Assembly (NCBI GenBank): GCA_021397845.1
Contig: CM038043.1
Location: forward strand, 34,092,501-34,156,500
From: Areca catechu
Lineage: Eukaryota > Streptophyta > Magnoliopsida > Arecales > Arecaceae
Length of the DNA stretch: 64,000 nt
Direction of reading: 5' to 3'
The notes under the pieces are model-generated. The model was not told where the DNA came from and ran no database searches. It worked only from the letters and a program-made list of their open reading frames with translations. Each line of letters opens with the position of its first letter. The first letter of the stretch is position 1. Positions 32,936 to 45,299 of this stretch are shown piece after piece. Position numbers and translations under genes: made by a program.

Positions 32936-33700
32936 CAAAAATTCCCTAAGAGAAGTTCTAGGGATGCAAAGCCTATTTTTGAAGAACAAAAACCATCTAT
33001 AAGGGTATAATCCTGGTGATTACTAGATGGTCCTTGAACTAGATCCTGATACACAGTTGTGAAATCCGGACAAGACTCATATTCCTCTTTGATTTGCTCA
33101 AACCCTATGACCTCAGTTCTCACAGAAGTTATAACAGAGATCGGCGACTAAGGGCATCAGCTACCTTATTCTCAACTCCAGCCTTATGTTTCAGGACAAA
33201 AGTATAGGACTGGATATATTCTACCCACTTAGCATGCCTAGGGTTAAGCTTCTTTTAGGTTCAGAAATCTAAGAGCCTCATGGTCCGAAATAGTACAAAT
33301 TCCTGCGGTAGCAAATAATGTCTCCAGTAACGCAAAGCTTGCACCACCGCATAAAATTCCTTATCATAGGTAGAATACCTAAGCTTAGCATCATTAAGTT
33401 TTTCACTAAAGAATGCTATGGGATGATTCTCTTGGCTTAGGACTCCACCTATTTCCTACACCTGAAGCATCAACAGCAACCTCAAATACTTTAGAAAAAT
33501 CGGGTAAATCTCAGAATGGGTGCCTGGGTCATTTTATCCTTAAGATCTAGGAAGTTTATGGGCTGACTTAGTCCAATGAAATTCTCCCTTCCTAATACAA
33601 TCAGTGATAGGAGCAGCTAAAGTACTAAACCCCTTGATGATCGCCATAGAAGGTAGCCAAGCCGTGGAAACTTCTAACTTCATGCACATTGGTGGCTCTG
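32936..33700 (-). pseudogene. RNase H, D
   Basis: This is the counterpart of A2 6160-6895, in several frames. Only a short continuous piece (VIGFEQIKEEYESCPDF) lies in the connection to integrase. The nucleotide sequence stays close to A2 throughout, so the assignment is by homology. Confidence 0.75.
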
Positions 33701-34540
33701 GCCAGTCTACTATGGACCTAATTTCTCAGGATCGGCCGCCACGCCCGTCAGGGGTTACTACAAAACAAGAAAGATAACTCTACTAGTCATGAATTCACAC
33801 TTCTTAAGATTACCGTAGAGTCTCTCATTCCTCAAAACTTGGCAGACTGCTCTAAGGTGGCCTAGGTGATCTGCTGGGGTCTTACTATAGATCAGGATGT
33901 CATCAAAATAGACCACCACAAATTTTCCTATGAAAGCTCTAAGTACCTGGGTCATATTTCTCATGAAGGTACTAGGGGCATTGACAACCCAAAAGGCATA
34001 ACAACCCATTCATAAGACCATCCTTAGTTTTGAAAGCAGTTTCCATTCATCCCCGGGTCTAATCCTAACCTGATGATAGCCGCTTTTGAGATCAATCTTA
34101 GAAAAAACCATTGCACCAGCCATCATATCAAGCATGTCATCTAGTCTAGGGATGGAAAACCTATATTTGATTGTAATTTTATTGATGGCACGACTGTCAA
34201 CACACATCCTCCACGTGCCATCTTTCTTGGGGTTAGTAAGGCTGGGACTGCACAAGGCCTAAGACTTCTCTAATAACCCCTTCCTCAATAATTCTCCAAC
34301 ATGCTTTTGCAGTTCTTCATGCTCAGATGGATTCATCCTGTAATGGGGCAAGTTGGGCAAAGTCGCTCCTGGGATTAGATCTAGGCATGCTGGATTCCCT
34401 AAGAGGTGGAATGTGGTCTGGCAAATCCTCGGGAAAGACATCCTCAAATTCTTTTAACACAGGTTTAACTTCTTGAGGAGGCTCTGAGGGTTCCGAAGTT
34501 CTAAGTTCCTTAGCAGTCAACATCCAGATGGGTGAACCAC
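33650..34540 (-). pseudogene. Reverse transcriptase, D
   Basis: Two frames give NKITIKYRFSIPRLDDML and FSKIDLKSGYHQVRIRPGDE, then VNAPSTFMRNMTQVLRAF and VVVYFDDILIYSKTPAD. The catalytic Asp residues are kept. The break between the frames falls near 34010, in the fingers-palm junction. The upstream linker EFEDVFPEDLPDHIPPL lies at 34400-34520. Confidence 0.88.
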
Positions 34541-35060
34541 TATGAATTTCTTGTTCTAGATCCTTAGCACTGTTAGGTTCACTCCGTTTTCATCTCCTTA
34601 ACCTTACCGGCTCCTTTAGTTACCTTGTCCTTAGGGGGAACTGAATAGATCGTAATCTTCTTCCCATTGAAACTAAAGACACAGGTATTGGATTTTCTAA
34701 GAGGGTGGCATCATGATCATACAACCAAGGTCTTCCGAGATTATACTGCTCACCCCCATGGTAAGACATCGCACCAAATCTTTCGTGATAAGATTGCATT
34801 TGGATTTGGACTTGACATCTAGACTGGATGGGTATGGAGGGAAATCTACCCAAGAAACCTTATAGGGGTTGGGGGGGGAACTGGGATTAAGCCTAAAATC
34901 TTGACAGTGCTAGTAGAGATGGCATTTACACAGCTCCCACTATCTTGATGATCTTACATACCTTATCCCCTAATTTAAGAAAGTCTGTAGGATGTTAGTC
35001 CTACGCCAATCCTCTTGAACTAGATTCTGGGATAGGAGCCATTCTACACTCCTAATTGGT
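34541..35060 (-). pseudogene. Aspartic protease, D
   Basis: The frame at 34620-34853 shows IPIQSRCQVQIQMQSYHE and LGRPWLYDHDATLLEN, as in A1. The active-site block near 34920-34960 is broken by an indel next to the GGAGCTGTG codons. No intact DSG is read. Confidence 0.78.
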
Positions 35061-35179
35061 CAGATTCATTGGGTTCCTCCTCTCCTTCATACTCCTCAAC
35101 CAAATTCCATCCGGCCTCATAAACTTCCTTCAAATTCCTCACGGGCTCGGAATTATCATTCTCTCCCTCTCTATGTAAA

Positions 35180-36317
35180 GGATCTCATGGGCACTGGCTA
35201 GCAACATGACCTACCTTATGACACTTGAAACAGGCTATGGCAGTACACTGACTGGAAATGTGACCTGGTTTCTGACACTTATAATAGGTGATATTTGAAC
35301 TAGGGTTCTCTGGGTGTCAGGTGCCTTACCTTTGTCCATGGGCCTAGGGGTAGAAGTACCCTGAAAAGGTTTACTAGGGATAACTTGGCTAGGTCATTCC
35401 TTGGGATTGGGGCACTAACCTAGAAGGTATAGGTCCTCTCTGAATTTCTCAATGTTCAGTGCAATCTGGTAGGCTTGGTCTAGATCATAACCTCTCTCAG
35501 AAATAGTTCTCTCTTGATATCTTCCCTCAGTCCAGCCCTAAATCTAGACAAAGTGACTTCGTGGGCTTCACTCACATCACATCTCATTAGGTATTCATCA
35601 AAAGTAGCTATGTAGTCTGAGACAGACCGGTTGTCCCTTGTTTCAGGTTTTGCCATGGTCTAACAGGTTTTGCTGGTATGAAATGGATAGGTATTTATCT
35701 CTCAGTTTTTCTTTCATACCCTGCCAATGTGTTTATGGGCTCAACATTCCGTCTCCTAGTGGTTAGCTCAATGTTCCCCCAGTATAACCTAGCTTGAGCA
35801 CATAATTTTCATCTTGGCAAACTTGTATTTCCCTCTCCTCAGACATAGCATACCACCCTCAAGTATTGATCCATCTCACCCTCCCAATCAGAATACACCT
35901 TAGGGTTCAGACTACCATCAAAAGTGGGTGCATCTAATTTGATGTTCCTGATGAACCTATCATCTCTATCTTCGGGCTCTGGGTCAGGCCTCCTATGATT
36001 TAGGTTCAGGATCTCTATATAAAGGCCTTCTAGGCTCCTGATGTGGGTGAGGGTTGTGAGGCACATTAAAATCGGGGTCAGGAGTCCAATTTCCGATGTC
36101 TAGGTTCTCAAGTACTTGGACTCGGTCCCTAAGTTGGGTAAGAATCCTCATGAATTTGTGCGCTGCTAAACTGGGCCACAGTGTTTGTCATATCCTGATT
36201 CATTTTAGCCATACTTTCAGTAAGAGTTCTGATCATGGCCTCTAAATCAGGTTGGGTTTGACCAGTTGATATGGCACTCCGTTTCTGGTAGACATGATGA
36301 TTCAAGCAAGCACACAA
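35180..36317 (-). pseudogene. Gag, D
   Basis: The N-terminus reads LEAMIRTLTESMAKMNQDM and the core KVYSDWEGEMDQYLRV. The C-terminal knuckle region near 35210-35300 is degenerate. Residues differ from A2 in the coil, in line with an older branch. The start is near 36294 in the MSTRNG-equivalent position, but the first codons are shifted. Confidence 0.82.
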
Positions 36318-37178
36318 AATGAGACTAGACTAAATCGACTACTGGATCACTAGACCTAGAGTCCAAACTAGATGCCCAATCAGAGTGGCAAGCTAGCCTG
36401 TAGTAACTCAGGACTCAGCCAGGCAGGTGTAAGGGGAGTGTTAGGTCCCTGATTGCCAATCCTAGACACCATCAGTGATTGGCCAGGTAGGCGGACCAGC
36501 ACACAAGCCCTTCGGAAGGATCCCTGAACCACCGTTCTAGACACTGAGTGCTAAGCACACACAGAATAACTCGGCAAACTGACTCAAACACTAGCCTAGA
36601 CCCGACCAATTGGTGTCCCTAGCCCACTAGGGCAAATTAGGTCTAATGATTTTAAATTAGGTCTAGGTTAAATGATTGGATGGTGGTTTGGGCTAAGGAG
36701 AGGTAATCAACTCCTCCCTTATCTTAGATGCTCAATTGCCTTAAGTAAATTATGAGATGATCACTCCAAAAAGAATTGAATTGCAGAACATAAAAAACAG
36801 AGTTGCTGTATTTTAATGCTCAGAATTTTTAACGAAAACCAATAAATCACAGAAGAATTATGGAAATAGGTTCAATTATACTGGTTTGAAAGAAGCAAAA
36901 TTAATGCAATTCGGAGTTTTATGCAGGGAGAAATAATTCAGACAACAGGGCAATTAGGGCTGCAACTAGATTGTCTTCCCGTTTATAATCCCTGCTACGA
37001 AGTTAAACCAATGGATCCCCTACACGCCCTAGGAACACCCCGTGGAAGGGGAGGAGGAGGCTTGCACCTCGCTTAGTTCCTAGGACCGGAGTCCTGGGGG
37101 AGTCTACTTCGAGCAGACAAAATAAAAAGAGAAAACAATCAAAACAAGCAAGCAAGCAAATCAGAAATCCTAGACTGG
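36318..37178 (-). other. 5' leader of D
   Basis: This is non-coding. It holds the conserved block at about 36415-36540 and the stem-loop at 36617-36632. Confidence 0.7.
36617..36632 (-). promoter_or_regulatory. Conserved leader stem-loop, copy D
   Basis: CCCTAG-CCCA-CTAGGG is identical to A1, A2 and F. Confidence 0.55.
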
Positions 37179-37190
37179 GCTCTGATACCA
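37179..37190 (-). other. Primer-binding site of D
   Basis: GCTCTGATACCA is a single copy, four bases from the LTR. The A1/A2 duplication is absent here. Confidence 0.92.
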
Positions 37191-37194
37191 AAAA

Positions 37195-38790
37195 TGATGC
37201 AGAACAAATAAAGGGATGCGATGCGGAAGTAATTAAGATTAACTAATTTTTTTTTTTTTTTGTGTGTTTTTATATGTTTGTAGAAGTTGCTTCAAATCAA
37301 AGAAAAGTTAACCTAACATTGAAAGATACTAATATGATAATTGAAAGAACAATTTTAAGAAAAAATTATCAGAGTAGTTCAGAAGCAACGGATCGCTGGG
37401 GGTTGAGAAACTCCCAGACCTAGGGTTTCGCTCCGAACTTTCAACAGAACAGAAATAAAGAGAAGAGATGGTTTATCTAACCAGACAATGATCTTCACAG
37501 ATTTGGTGGAAGAACTCTCCCGAGCAGATTGTGGATCCTCGGATTCAGATATCTTCGCAATGGATCCTCCAATATGGTCCTTGGCGGGTTGGCTCTCCTG
37601 AACTCAAGATCTGGAAGAGAGAAAAACAATTGATGGAATCAGAGAGTCAAGGGAAAAATTACCAGGTTGATGAACTTGAAGATTGAAATTGCTGAAAACT
37701 GGATTCTCCTGGAAGCTGATTGATTTCCTTGGAACTTGCTCTGGATCTGAAGTAGCCGGACTGGATCGGATGAAGGGGACGCCTGGACTTGTAGAGAGAG
37801 AGAGGCCGGGGGAGATGGAAGGAGCTAGGTTTGATGGATTGAAAATAATGAAGGGCGGCTAGGGTTTTGGATTTTAAGTGGCTAACCTAGGGTTTGGATA
37901 AAGATGGAGATCTCTCACCTCCTCAAGGCTCCAATGGAACCGGGATACCCCCTCACGGAGCTCAACACTTAGAATAGTGCGGAAGAAGAGAAACCTAGGT
38001 TACTCAACACAAGAGAATAGCAAAAATAATTTTTCTTCATTGATTTTTTAAAGTTACAAAGAGGGGTCTATTATATAGACCTAAAATTTCTCAAGCTTGT
38101 ACAAATTCCCATGTGGGACTAAACTCCTCCAACTCTAGATTAGGTAGAAAATCTCCTCTCTTGGCAGACAAGAGTTCAAAAAATTTGGGACAGCCATAAA
38201 GGAATTGTTTTTTTGGAATTTTTATGGCGCCTCCTTTGGAGTTGGATTTGGATTTGGAGTCCTCTCCTTCTTATGGCATTTCTTCTTTTCTTCCACTCCA
38301 AGTTAAGCTCTTTGATTTGATTTGAACTTCAATTGGATGTCCTTCTTTGATTTTTCTCCAAGAGAAGTCTTTTCCTTCTTTGCTTAGACAAAATTGGCAG
38401 GTATGGGCGCCTCCTTTAAATTAGCTTCCAATTTGATTTTTTTCTTCTTTGGATGTGGGGACCATGACACTGGGATGCCTCTGTGGCGCCTCCTGGACTC
38501 TGGCTTGTGCTCGGAGTGTGGCTGGGCGTGTGGCTTGGAGTGTGGCCTCCACTTGCTTGAACCTTGATTTGATTGGAAGACAAATGTGGCACCATTTTGG
38601 ACCAAATTGAAACCACATCGGGACTTGCATCGAGTCAACATGACTCAACAAAATTTAAATGGTGACTCAAGAAATAAATAAACTGGTTGACCAGGTCAAC
38701 CTTTATTACAAACCCTAATTTCTCGGGCAATGTCAATCAGAGATCCAAATGGAGCTCTGAAGTCTTCTTCTGAGTCTGGTGCCCGCACCA
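37195..38790 (-). repeat. 5' LTR of D
   Basis: The counterpart of 29995-31589, one base longer. The TATA inverted repeat GTCTATTATATAGAC is at 38066-38080. The terminal palindrome is at 38778-38789. Confidence 0.92.
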
Positions 38791-40049
38791 CTTGGACAGT
38801 CAAAGTTTGCTTGAATGGTTAATAGAGTGAAGTATAAATTTGTTTCAGCACAAGTTCAGACTTTTTATGAAGATTTCAGTGAAGTGTCGATTCAAAGTAC
38901 CGACACATGACACCAAGTGTCGACACATGGACCTGAAGTATTGACTCATGGTGTCGACACATGGATCAGCTCATCGTCTGAGATTTTCAAGTCACAGAAC
39001 TTGGTGAATTTGAAGAACTACAGAAGTGTCGATACATGAAAGCAAAGTATCGACTCACCTGAGGAAGTGTCGACACATCTGAGATTTTCAGAGAACCAGA
39101 TTTATGATTTTTGAACTGGTGTTGACTCAAGAAGTTCAAGTGTCGACTTAAAGTGTCGACTCATAGCCTGATGTGTCGACACATGGAGTTCTGGGAACAG
39201 TAATGGCTAGTTTTCAAACACATAACTCGACCCTTGTGCCCTCCAACGACTAGATTTTCAAGTCTAATGGCTAGAAACTAGATTTAAGACCTTGGAAAGG
39301 TATATATATGCTCCAAATCAAATCAAAACATATATATTGATGAGAATGAAATAGAAGCATCCAAGAGAGAAGAAAAGAGAGCATTCACTCCTATTCATTG
39401 AAGATTCAACCACTCTCAAGCAAAGCAAGCCTCCAAGTATTCAAGAGCCTTTAAGAGCATTAAAGGTCAATCTTTCTTGAGTAATTAAAGAGGCCTCAAC
39501 ATTCAAAAGCACCAATACATCGAGCTTCAAAGAGATACCCGCTTTTTATTAGAAAGCTTTTATTCTCATTACTTCAAACTCTTATTTGTTGTTAGGGTTC
39601 TTGGTTAGCCTATTGTAAAACTAAGAGAGGTTATTGGTGAGCCTTTGAAAACCAATTAGGTTCTTGGTTAGCCCGTAAAACCAGGTGAGGTTTTGACATG
39701 TGGGCCTTGTGAAAATAAATTGGATTTTTGATTAGTGAGCCTAGAAAACTAATCAACTACAATCGATGGAGATTATAGTGAATTCCTAAGGGATCTTAAG
39801 GAGTGGATATAGGTGCATTAGATAGCACCGAACCACTATACTTCTTTGTCTTTGTGGTTGATTGTTCTCTCTACTTGATCTTTTATTTATTCCTCTTTAT
39901 TTTCGCTGCAATTTACTTAAGAGCATTACAGTTGAATTCATAGTACCTTAATTAATTGTTGGGTTGGATTGCATAGTATTGCATTGCATCAAGTAATAAT
40001 TTTTTAGAGATCCAATTCACCCCCCTCTTGGATTACTTACTGGGCAACA
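38791..40049 (+). repeat. 5' LTR of E, right fragment
   Basis: It continues the LTR from the D target site to CAACA, two bases before the PBS. It contains 12 copies of a degenerate GTGTCGACACATG motif (38884-39184), a TATATATATG stretch (39300-39310) and blocks repeated with GGTTCTTGGTTAGCC. Confidence 0.9.
38884..39186. repeat. Cluster of palindromic GTGTCGAC[A/T]CATG motifs
   Basis: Twelve instances of GTGTCGACACATG or close variants (GTATCGACTCA, GTGTTGACTCA) are spread at 15-50 bp spacing. The 3' LTR has about 14 between 48285 and 48660. The spacing is irregular, so this is not a simple tandem repeat. Confidence 0.85.
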
Positions 40050-40051
40050 AG

Positions 40052-40063
40052 TGGTATTAGAGC
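40052..40063 (+). other. Primer-binding site of E
   Basis: TGGTATTAGAGC is the initiator Met-tRNA complement with C to T at one position, common in SIRE-type elements. It starts two bases after the LTR. Confidence 0.88.
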
Positions 40064-40107
40064 CCTGTTCTTACTATATAGGCTTTACCACCTTGAGTAA
40101 AGATCTA

Positions 40108-41765
40108 TGGCAGCCCCATTGGTATTAGCATAGTTGAGTCAAGCCTCAAATAGACCTCCATTTTTTAATGGATCAAATTATACATATTGAAAAACTAGGA
40201 TGAGAATTTATATGCATTTTATTGATTATAATTTATGGAGAGTTGTAGATAAAGGTCCTCATATTCCTTCAGTTGTGGTTAATGGTGTTTCCATCCTAAA
40301 GCTCAAAGAGGATTGGGATGAAAATGATATTAAGCAATCCGAGATTAATGCTCAGGCAATGAATCTCTTTTATTATGTATTAGATCCTAGTGAATTCAAT
40401 AGGATATCTACATGCATTTCAGCTAAAGAAATATGAGACACACTTGAAGTTACCCATGAAAGTACCGATCAAGTGAAAAATACAAAGGTGAACATGTTAG
40501 TGCATACTTATGAAATATTTCGAATGGAACCTAATGAGTCAATCACTGATATGTACACTAGATTTACAAATATTGTAAATGGAATGAGAAGTCTTGAAAA
40601 AATAATCTCTAACGCTGATCTTGTAAATAAAATCCTCAATTCACTTCCAACATCGTGGGATCCGAAGGTGACCGCAATTTAAGAAGCCAAGGACGTTGAC
40701 AAGCTACCTTTAGAGCAGCTGGTTGGATCATTCATGACTTATGAGCTGAATTTGAAGCAAAAGTCAATGGAAATGATAAGAAGAAAAAAGGGATTGCATT
40801 CAAATCAACATACAAGAAGAATCCTCAATTGATGAGTCCGAAGAAGATGATGATGATGAAGGTGAAGAAGCCCTCATTGCTAGGAATTAGAAGATTCATG
40901 AAGAGGAGGAAGTTCCCTTACAAGAAGAATTCCAATCAAAAGAAAAGGAAAAGAAAAGAGATAGAAAAGGAAAAGAAAAGGAGAAGGAAATACCAACATG
41001 CTTCGAGTGTAAGAAGTCGGGTCACTACAAGTTCGATTGCCCTCTCCTAAAGAAGTCAAGGAAGAAGTAAAGAAAGAAAATGATGGCCACCTGGAGTGAC
41101 AATGAAGACTCCAGTTCTGAAGAAGAGCAAACAGAAGTTGCAAATCTTTGTCTTATGGCACATCAAGAGCAAGATGAGATAAATTCTGATACCAAAATAG
41201 ATTTTATCATTGATGAGCTTAGAAACACTTTTGATGAACTTATGCATGATTATAAACTGATTGTATGTGAAAATAAAAAGTTGAAAAAGTATACAAATAG
41301 TTTTTTCTTGAAAACAATTCTTTGTTAAATGAAGTTAGTGATTGAAAAACTAAATTAGATGTTTTGAAACAGAAAAACAATGCTTTGACAATGAAAAATG
41401 AAGTTTTGAAAAGATCCAAAACCATTATTTTTAATGGTGATCTTTTGAAGACAAATAAAGATTTGGAGTTAGAAAATTTAAAGTACAAAAATGAACTTGA
41501 TAAAATGAAGCCTTTTATTAAAAAAATTATCTATAGTTCAGAAAAACTAAACCTACTTTGAATAGTCAAAGAGCCATTTTCAATAAAGCAGGATTAGGCT
41601 ATAAATCACAAAAACAACAAAAGTATTTTAAAAACTTTTTTGTTCTTGCATCTTCTAGCATAACATGTTTTTTATGTAAAAAGCAAGGTCATAAATATTT
41701 TCAATGTAATTTAAGAAAATCAATTCTTTTGGAAAAGTGTAGGTTCCAAAAGGAACCATTTTAAG
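40108..41765 (+). pseudogene. Gag, E
   Basis: An early Met reads MAAPLVLA then a stop. The main body resumes as LWRVVDKGPHIPSVVVNG and DWDENDIKQSEINAQAM, with MLVHTYEIFRMEPNESITDM and NKILNSLPTSWDPKVTAI, a UBN2-type copia gag. A Lys-rich stretch precedes a CCHC knuckle CFECKKSGHYKFDC (40999-41040). A coil with Asp/Glu/Lys follows, then a second knuckle-like CFLCKKQGHKYFQC near 41670. There are in-frame stops, for instance near 40436 and 40682. It is capsid-forming if intact. Confidence 0.85.
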
Positions 41766-42220
41766 TGCTAACCCTAAAGGACCCAAGTTGGCTTGGGTAC
41801 CTAAAAACAAAGCTTGATTTTTATTACAGGTGTGTCTTGCAACCAACGAGAACAAAAGACTTTGGTATCTTGATAGTGGTTGCTCAAGGCACATAACGGG
41901 AGATGTGAAGCAATTTACTTCTCTTGAAGCAATGAATGGAGGGACTGTGACCTTCGGGGATAATGGTAAAGGAAAAATCATTGGTATTGGTAAGGTTCAC
42001 ATAACTCCTTCTAGTTATATTAGTAATATTCTTTTAGTTGATGGTTTGAAGCACAATCTTTTATGCAATAGTCAATTTTGCGATAAAGGTTTTCAAGTCA
42101 TTTTAAATCGTCTTATTACATGATTGCTAATCCGGATATAATGGAGTACAATTCTTTGAAAAAAGGCATGGTAATGTTTATTTGGTAGATTTGGATGATC
42201 TATCTTTGCCTATGGAGAAT
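41766..42220 (+). pseudogene. Copia aspartic protease, E
   Basis: The frame gives LWYLDSGCSRHITGD with Asp15-Ser16-Gly17 of the active site, then VTFGDNGKGKIIGIGKV, LLVDGLKHNLLCNSQFCD. Block order and spacing are standard for copia. It loses frame near 42120, before the GAG-pre-integrase part. Confidence 0.88.
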
Positions 42221-43400
42221 GCCTTGTTGCAATGAATTCTACTAAAGATGAGACTAGTTGGCTTTGGCATAGAAGATTAAGGCATACTAGTATGTATCTT
42301 CTTTCAAAACTTTGCAAAAAGAATTTAGTTAGAGATTACCTGAACTTTGTTTTGAAAAAGATAAAGTTTGCCAAGCATGTCAATTTAAAAAACAAGTTAA
42401 AACCTCTTTCAAACCAAAAGGTTTTAAAACTACTAGTAGGCTACTAGAGCTACTTCATATGGATCTCTTTGGATCAACTAGAACATCAAGTCTAGGAGGC
42501 AAGAGATATGGATTAGTCATAGTGGATATTTTTTGAGATTTACAAGGGTTTTCCTTCTAGCACATAAAGATGAATCATTTTCTGCATTTATAAAGTTTTA
42601 TCGAAAAGTTTCAGATGAAAAAGATGTTTCAGTTGTTTGCATTCATAGTGATCATGGAACTGAATTTGAAAATCAGGATTTTGGAAGCTTTTGTACTGAA
42701 AATGGTATTGCACACAATTTTTCTGCACCTAGGACACCTTAGCAGAATGGGATAGTAGAAAAAAAATCATACTTTAGAATAAATGGCATGCACTATGCTT
42801 TGTGAAAATGATTTACCAAGATATTTTTAGACTGAAGCTATTAATACTGCATGTTACATTTTGAATCGAGTTTTAATCCACCCTATTTTGAAGAAAACTC
42901 CTTACAAACTTTGGAATCAACGAAAACCAACCTTAAAGTACTTCCAAGTTTTGGTTGTAAATGTTTATCTTAAATAATGGAAAAGATAATCTTGAAAAAA
43001 TTTGATGCCAAGACTGATGAAGGTATCTTTTTAGGATACTCCACATCAAGCAGGGCATACAGAGTTTTCAATAAAAGAACTTTGATTATAGAAGAGTCAG
43101 TACATGTTATTTTTGAAGAATCTACTAACAAATCCTTCAAAAAAGAGGATACATTTGATGAATGTGCAGGTGCTGACAAGCTTCAAAAGTTGACACTGAA
43201 TGATCAATCTCCTCAACCAAGTAAAGAAGATCAAGATAAAAGTGAGAAATGTGAAGACACTCCAAAGCACCAAGATCTACCTAAGGAGTAGAGGTATGCT
43301 CATGGACATCCTAAAGAATTAATCCTAGGTGATCCATCCAAAGGGGTAAGAACTCGAGCCTCAATTAGAAATGAATGTAATATATAGCTTTTGTATCATA
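42221..43400 (+). pseudogene. Copia integrase, E
   Basis: The GAG-pre-integrase zinc region reads WLWHRRLRHTSMYLLSKL, and the CxxC pair is out of frame. The core shows Asp in GLVIVDIF, Asp in CIHSDHGTEFENQDFGSF and Glu at NGIVEKK after an in-frame stop (PRTP then stop). The C-terminal part keeps FDAKTDEGIFLGYSTSSRAY and SVHVIFEESTNKS. Several stops and one frame change are seen near 42530 and 42740. Confidence 0.85.
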
Positions 43401-44110
43401 AGTAGAGCCTAAATGTTTTGATGAAGCTGAAAAAGATCCTAACTGGATTAATGCCATGCAAGATGAACTAATTTAGTTTGATAGAAATAATATTTGAGCA
43501 TTAATAGAAAGAGCCTCTAATGTTTCTATTATTGGCACTAAATGAATATTTAGGAATAAATTAGATGAAAATGGAATTGTTGTTAAAAAAAGCTAGGCTA
43601 GTTGCTAAAGGCTACAATTATGAGGAAGGGATTGATTTTGATGAAACTTTTGCTCTTGTTGCTAGACTTGAAGCAATTAGACTATTATTAGCATTTGCTT
43701 GTTTTATGAATTTTAAACTATTTCAAATGGATGTTAAGAGTGCTTTTCTAAATGGTTTTATAACAGAAAAAGTTTTTGTTGAACAACCACCTGGATTTGA
43801 AAATCACGCACATCCTGATCATGTTTTAAATTGCACAAAGCACTTTATGGATTAAAGCAAGCACCTCGAGCCTGGTATGAAAGACTCAGTAAATTTCTGA
43901 TTGAAAATGAATTTTCTAGAGGTCATGTTGATAAAACATTATTTTTGAAGAAGAAAGATAATGATTTATTAGTAGTACAAATATATGTTGATGATATCAT
44001 TTTCGGTGCTACTAATGAAATTCTTTGTCAAGAGTTTGCTAAGCTAATACAGGGTGAGTTTGAGATGAGCATGATGGGAGAACTCAATTTCTTTCTTGAA
44101 CTCTAGATCA
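43400..44110 (+). pseudogene. Copia reverse transcriptase, E
   Basis: Blocks seen are KKARLVAKGYNYEEGIDFDE, FKLFQMDVKSAFLNGFI (first catalytic Asp), KALYGLKQAPRAWYERL and VQIYVDDIIFGATNEIL with the YVDD box. One frame change falls near 43835. A stop occurs after FFLEL at 44106, in the middle of the usual FLGLQIKQ motif. Confidence 0.9.
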
Positions 44111-44844
44111 AGCAAACTAAAGATAGAATCTTTATCAACCAAGCTAAGTATACAAGAGAGATTATAAAGAAGTTTGGGATGGAGACTACTAAATCGATAG
44201 GTATGCCTATAAGCCCCTCTTGTAGACCTGATATAATATTTAGTGTATACATGTGTGCTAGATATCAGTCTGAACCTAAAGAATCATATCTAATGGCTGT
44301 TAAGCACATTATTAGATATCTATCTGGTACTGTTGATATTGATTTTTGGTATTCTAGAGATTCATCTACTGAATTAATTAGATATTCTGATGTGGATTTT
44401 GCTGGTTGTAAATTGGATAGAAGGAGTACTAGTGGTACTTGCCAATTTCTTGGAGTTAACTTAATCTCTTGGTTTAGCAAGAAACAAACTTTAGTTGCAC
44501 TATCCATAGTTGAGGCTGAGTATATTGCAGTAGGAAGTTGTTGTGCTCAAATATTGTGGATTAAGCAACAACTTGAAGATTTGGAATAAAAGTTGACTAG
44601 TACACCTATAAAATGTTATAATACCAGTGCTATTTGCTTGACTAAAAATCCTGTTCAACATTCTAGGAGTAAACATATTGAAATTAGACATCATTTTATT
44701 AGAGATCATGTTAAAAATAATGATGTTGTACTTGAATTTATTAGTACTGAATTTCAATTAGCTGATATTTTGACTAAGCCTCTCCTAGAAGATCAATTTT
44801 GTATGATTAGAAGAGAGCTCGGGATCATTAATCTGTTTGATTAA
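44111..44844 (+). pseudogene. Copia RNase H, E (with in-frame deletion)
   Basis: The blocks are YSDVDFAGCKLDRRSTSG, WFSKKQTLVALSIVEAEY and HIEIRHHFIRDHVKNNDVV, ending QLADILTKPLLEDQFC. The normal CDN block reads CYNTSAI, so an expected catalytic Asp is Tyr here. Around 44225 the join SPSC/RPDIIF lacks 29 residues that are kept in the related element G (KLDKDENGKSIDQ... to ...YSTTS). The deletion of 87 nt is in frame. A stop at 44587 separates the last block. Confidence 0.85.
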
Positions 44845-44979
44845 ATTTTCCTAACTTTGACTCAAAACAATCTTATCTGACATTAATCATACTCAATCTT
44901 TGCTAATTTTATTGAATTTAATTAAATTATCTGTGATTTTGATCAAACCTTCAATCTCTTATTTTGGGTTTTAAGTCAA

Positions 44980-45065
44980 TGTGTCAACACATAAATGTAT
45001 CGACACCTAAATGTGTCGACTTAGACATATTCATGAGTCGACACACGAATTGCAGTATACCGAGA
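44980..45065. repeat. Internal GTGTCGACACA motif cluster
   Basis: Four variants (GTGTCAACACA, GTATCGACACC, GTGTCGACTTA, GAGTCGACACA) lie between pol and the env-like ORF. They are the same motif as in the LTRs. Confidence 0.7.
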
Positions 45066-45299
45066 ATAAGGGCATTCCGAAGTATTTTTTCTCCATTTCG
45101 TCATCTCTCTCGAGCCGACACATAACCTAAGGTACTCCATACTCCTCCTTCTCTCTATTTCATGCTTTAAACTCCTTTGATTCGTTGTTCGGAGCACTTT
45201 CTTGTTCAGATTTTGCAGCATTTTGCCTCCCATTTGCATTTTGAGCCCTAGAAACCCTAGGTTTTCACCCCCAAAGTTATCCAATTTGCTATTCTGAGC

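Larger units (their letters stand above)
29995..38790 (-). mobile_element. Chromovirus D, complete family-A element
   Basis: LTRs of 1595 and 1596 bp flank a 5.6 kb internal region with PBS, gag, protease, RT, RNase H, integrase and chromodomain. It is inserted in the 5' LTR of E. The target site is CTTGG on the right and CTTTG on the left; the uninterrupted 3' LTR of E has CTTGG at this place, so the left copy carries one change. It is a diverged relative of A1/A2 and lacks their PBS duplication. Frame breaks are more frequent than in A2. Confidence 0.93.

Noticed and set aside
38884..39186. GTCGAC-rich cluster as a restriction-modification or replication-origin signature
   Set aside because: Both LTRs of a plant copia element carry it, so an element-specific regulatory repeat is simpler.
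40880..41143. Minus-strand ORF rich in Ser/Phe/Leu
   Set aside because: It is the reverse of the Lys/Glu-rich gag stretch of E.
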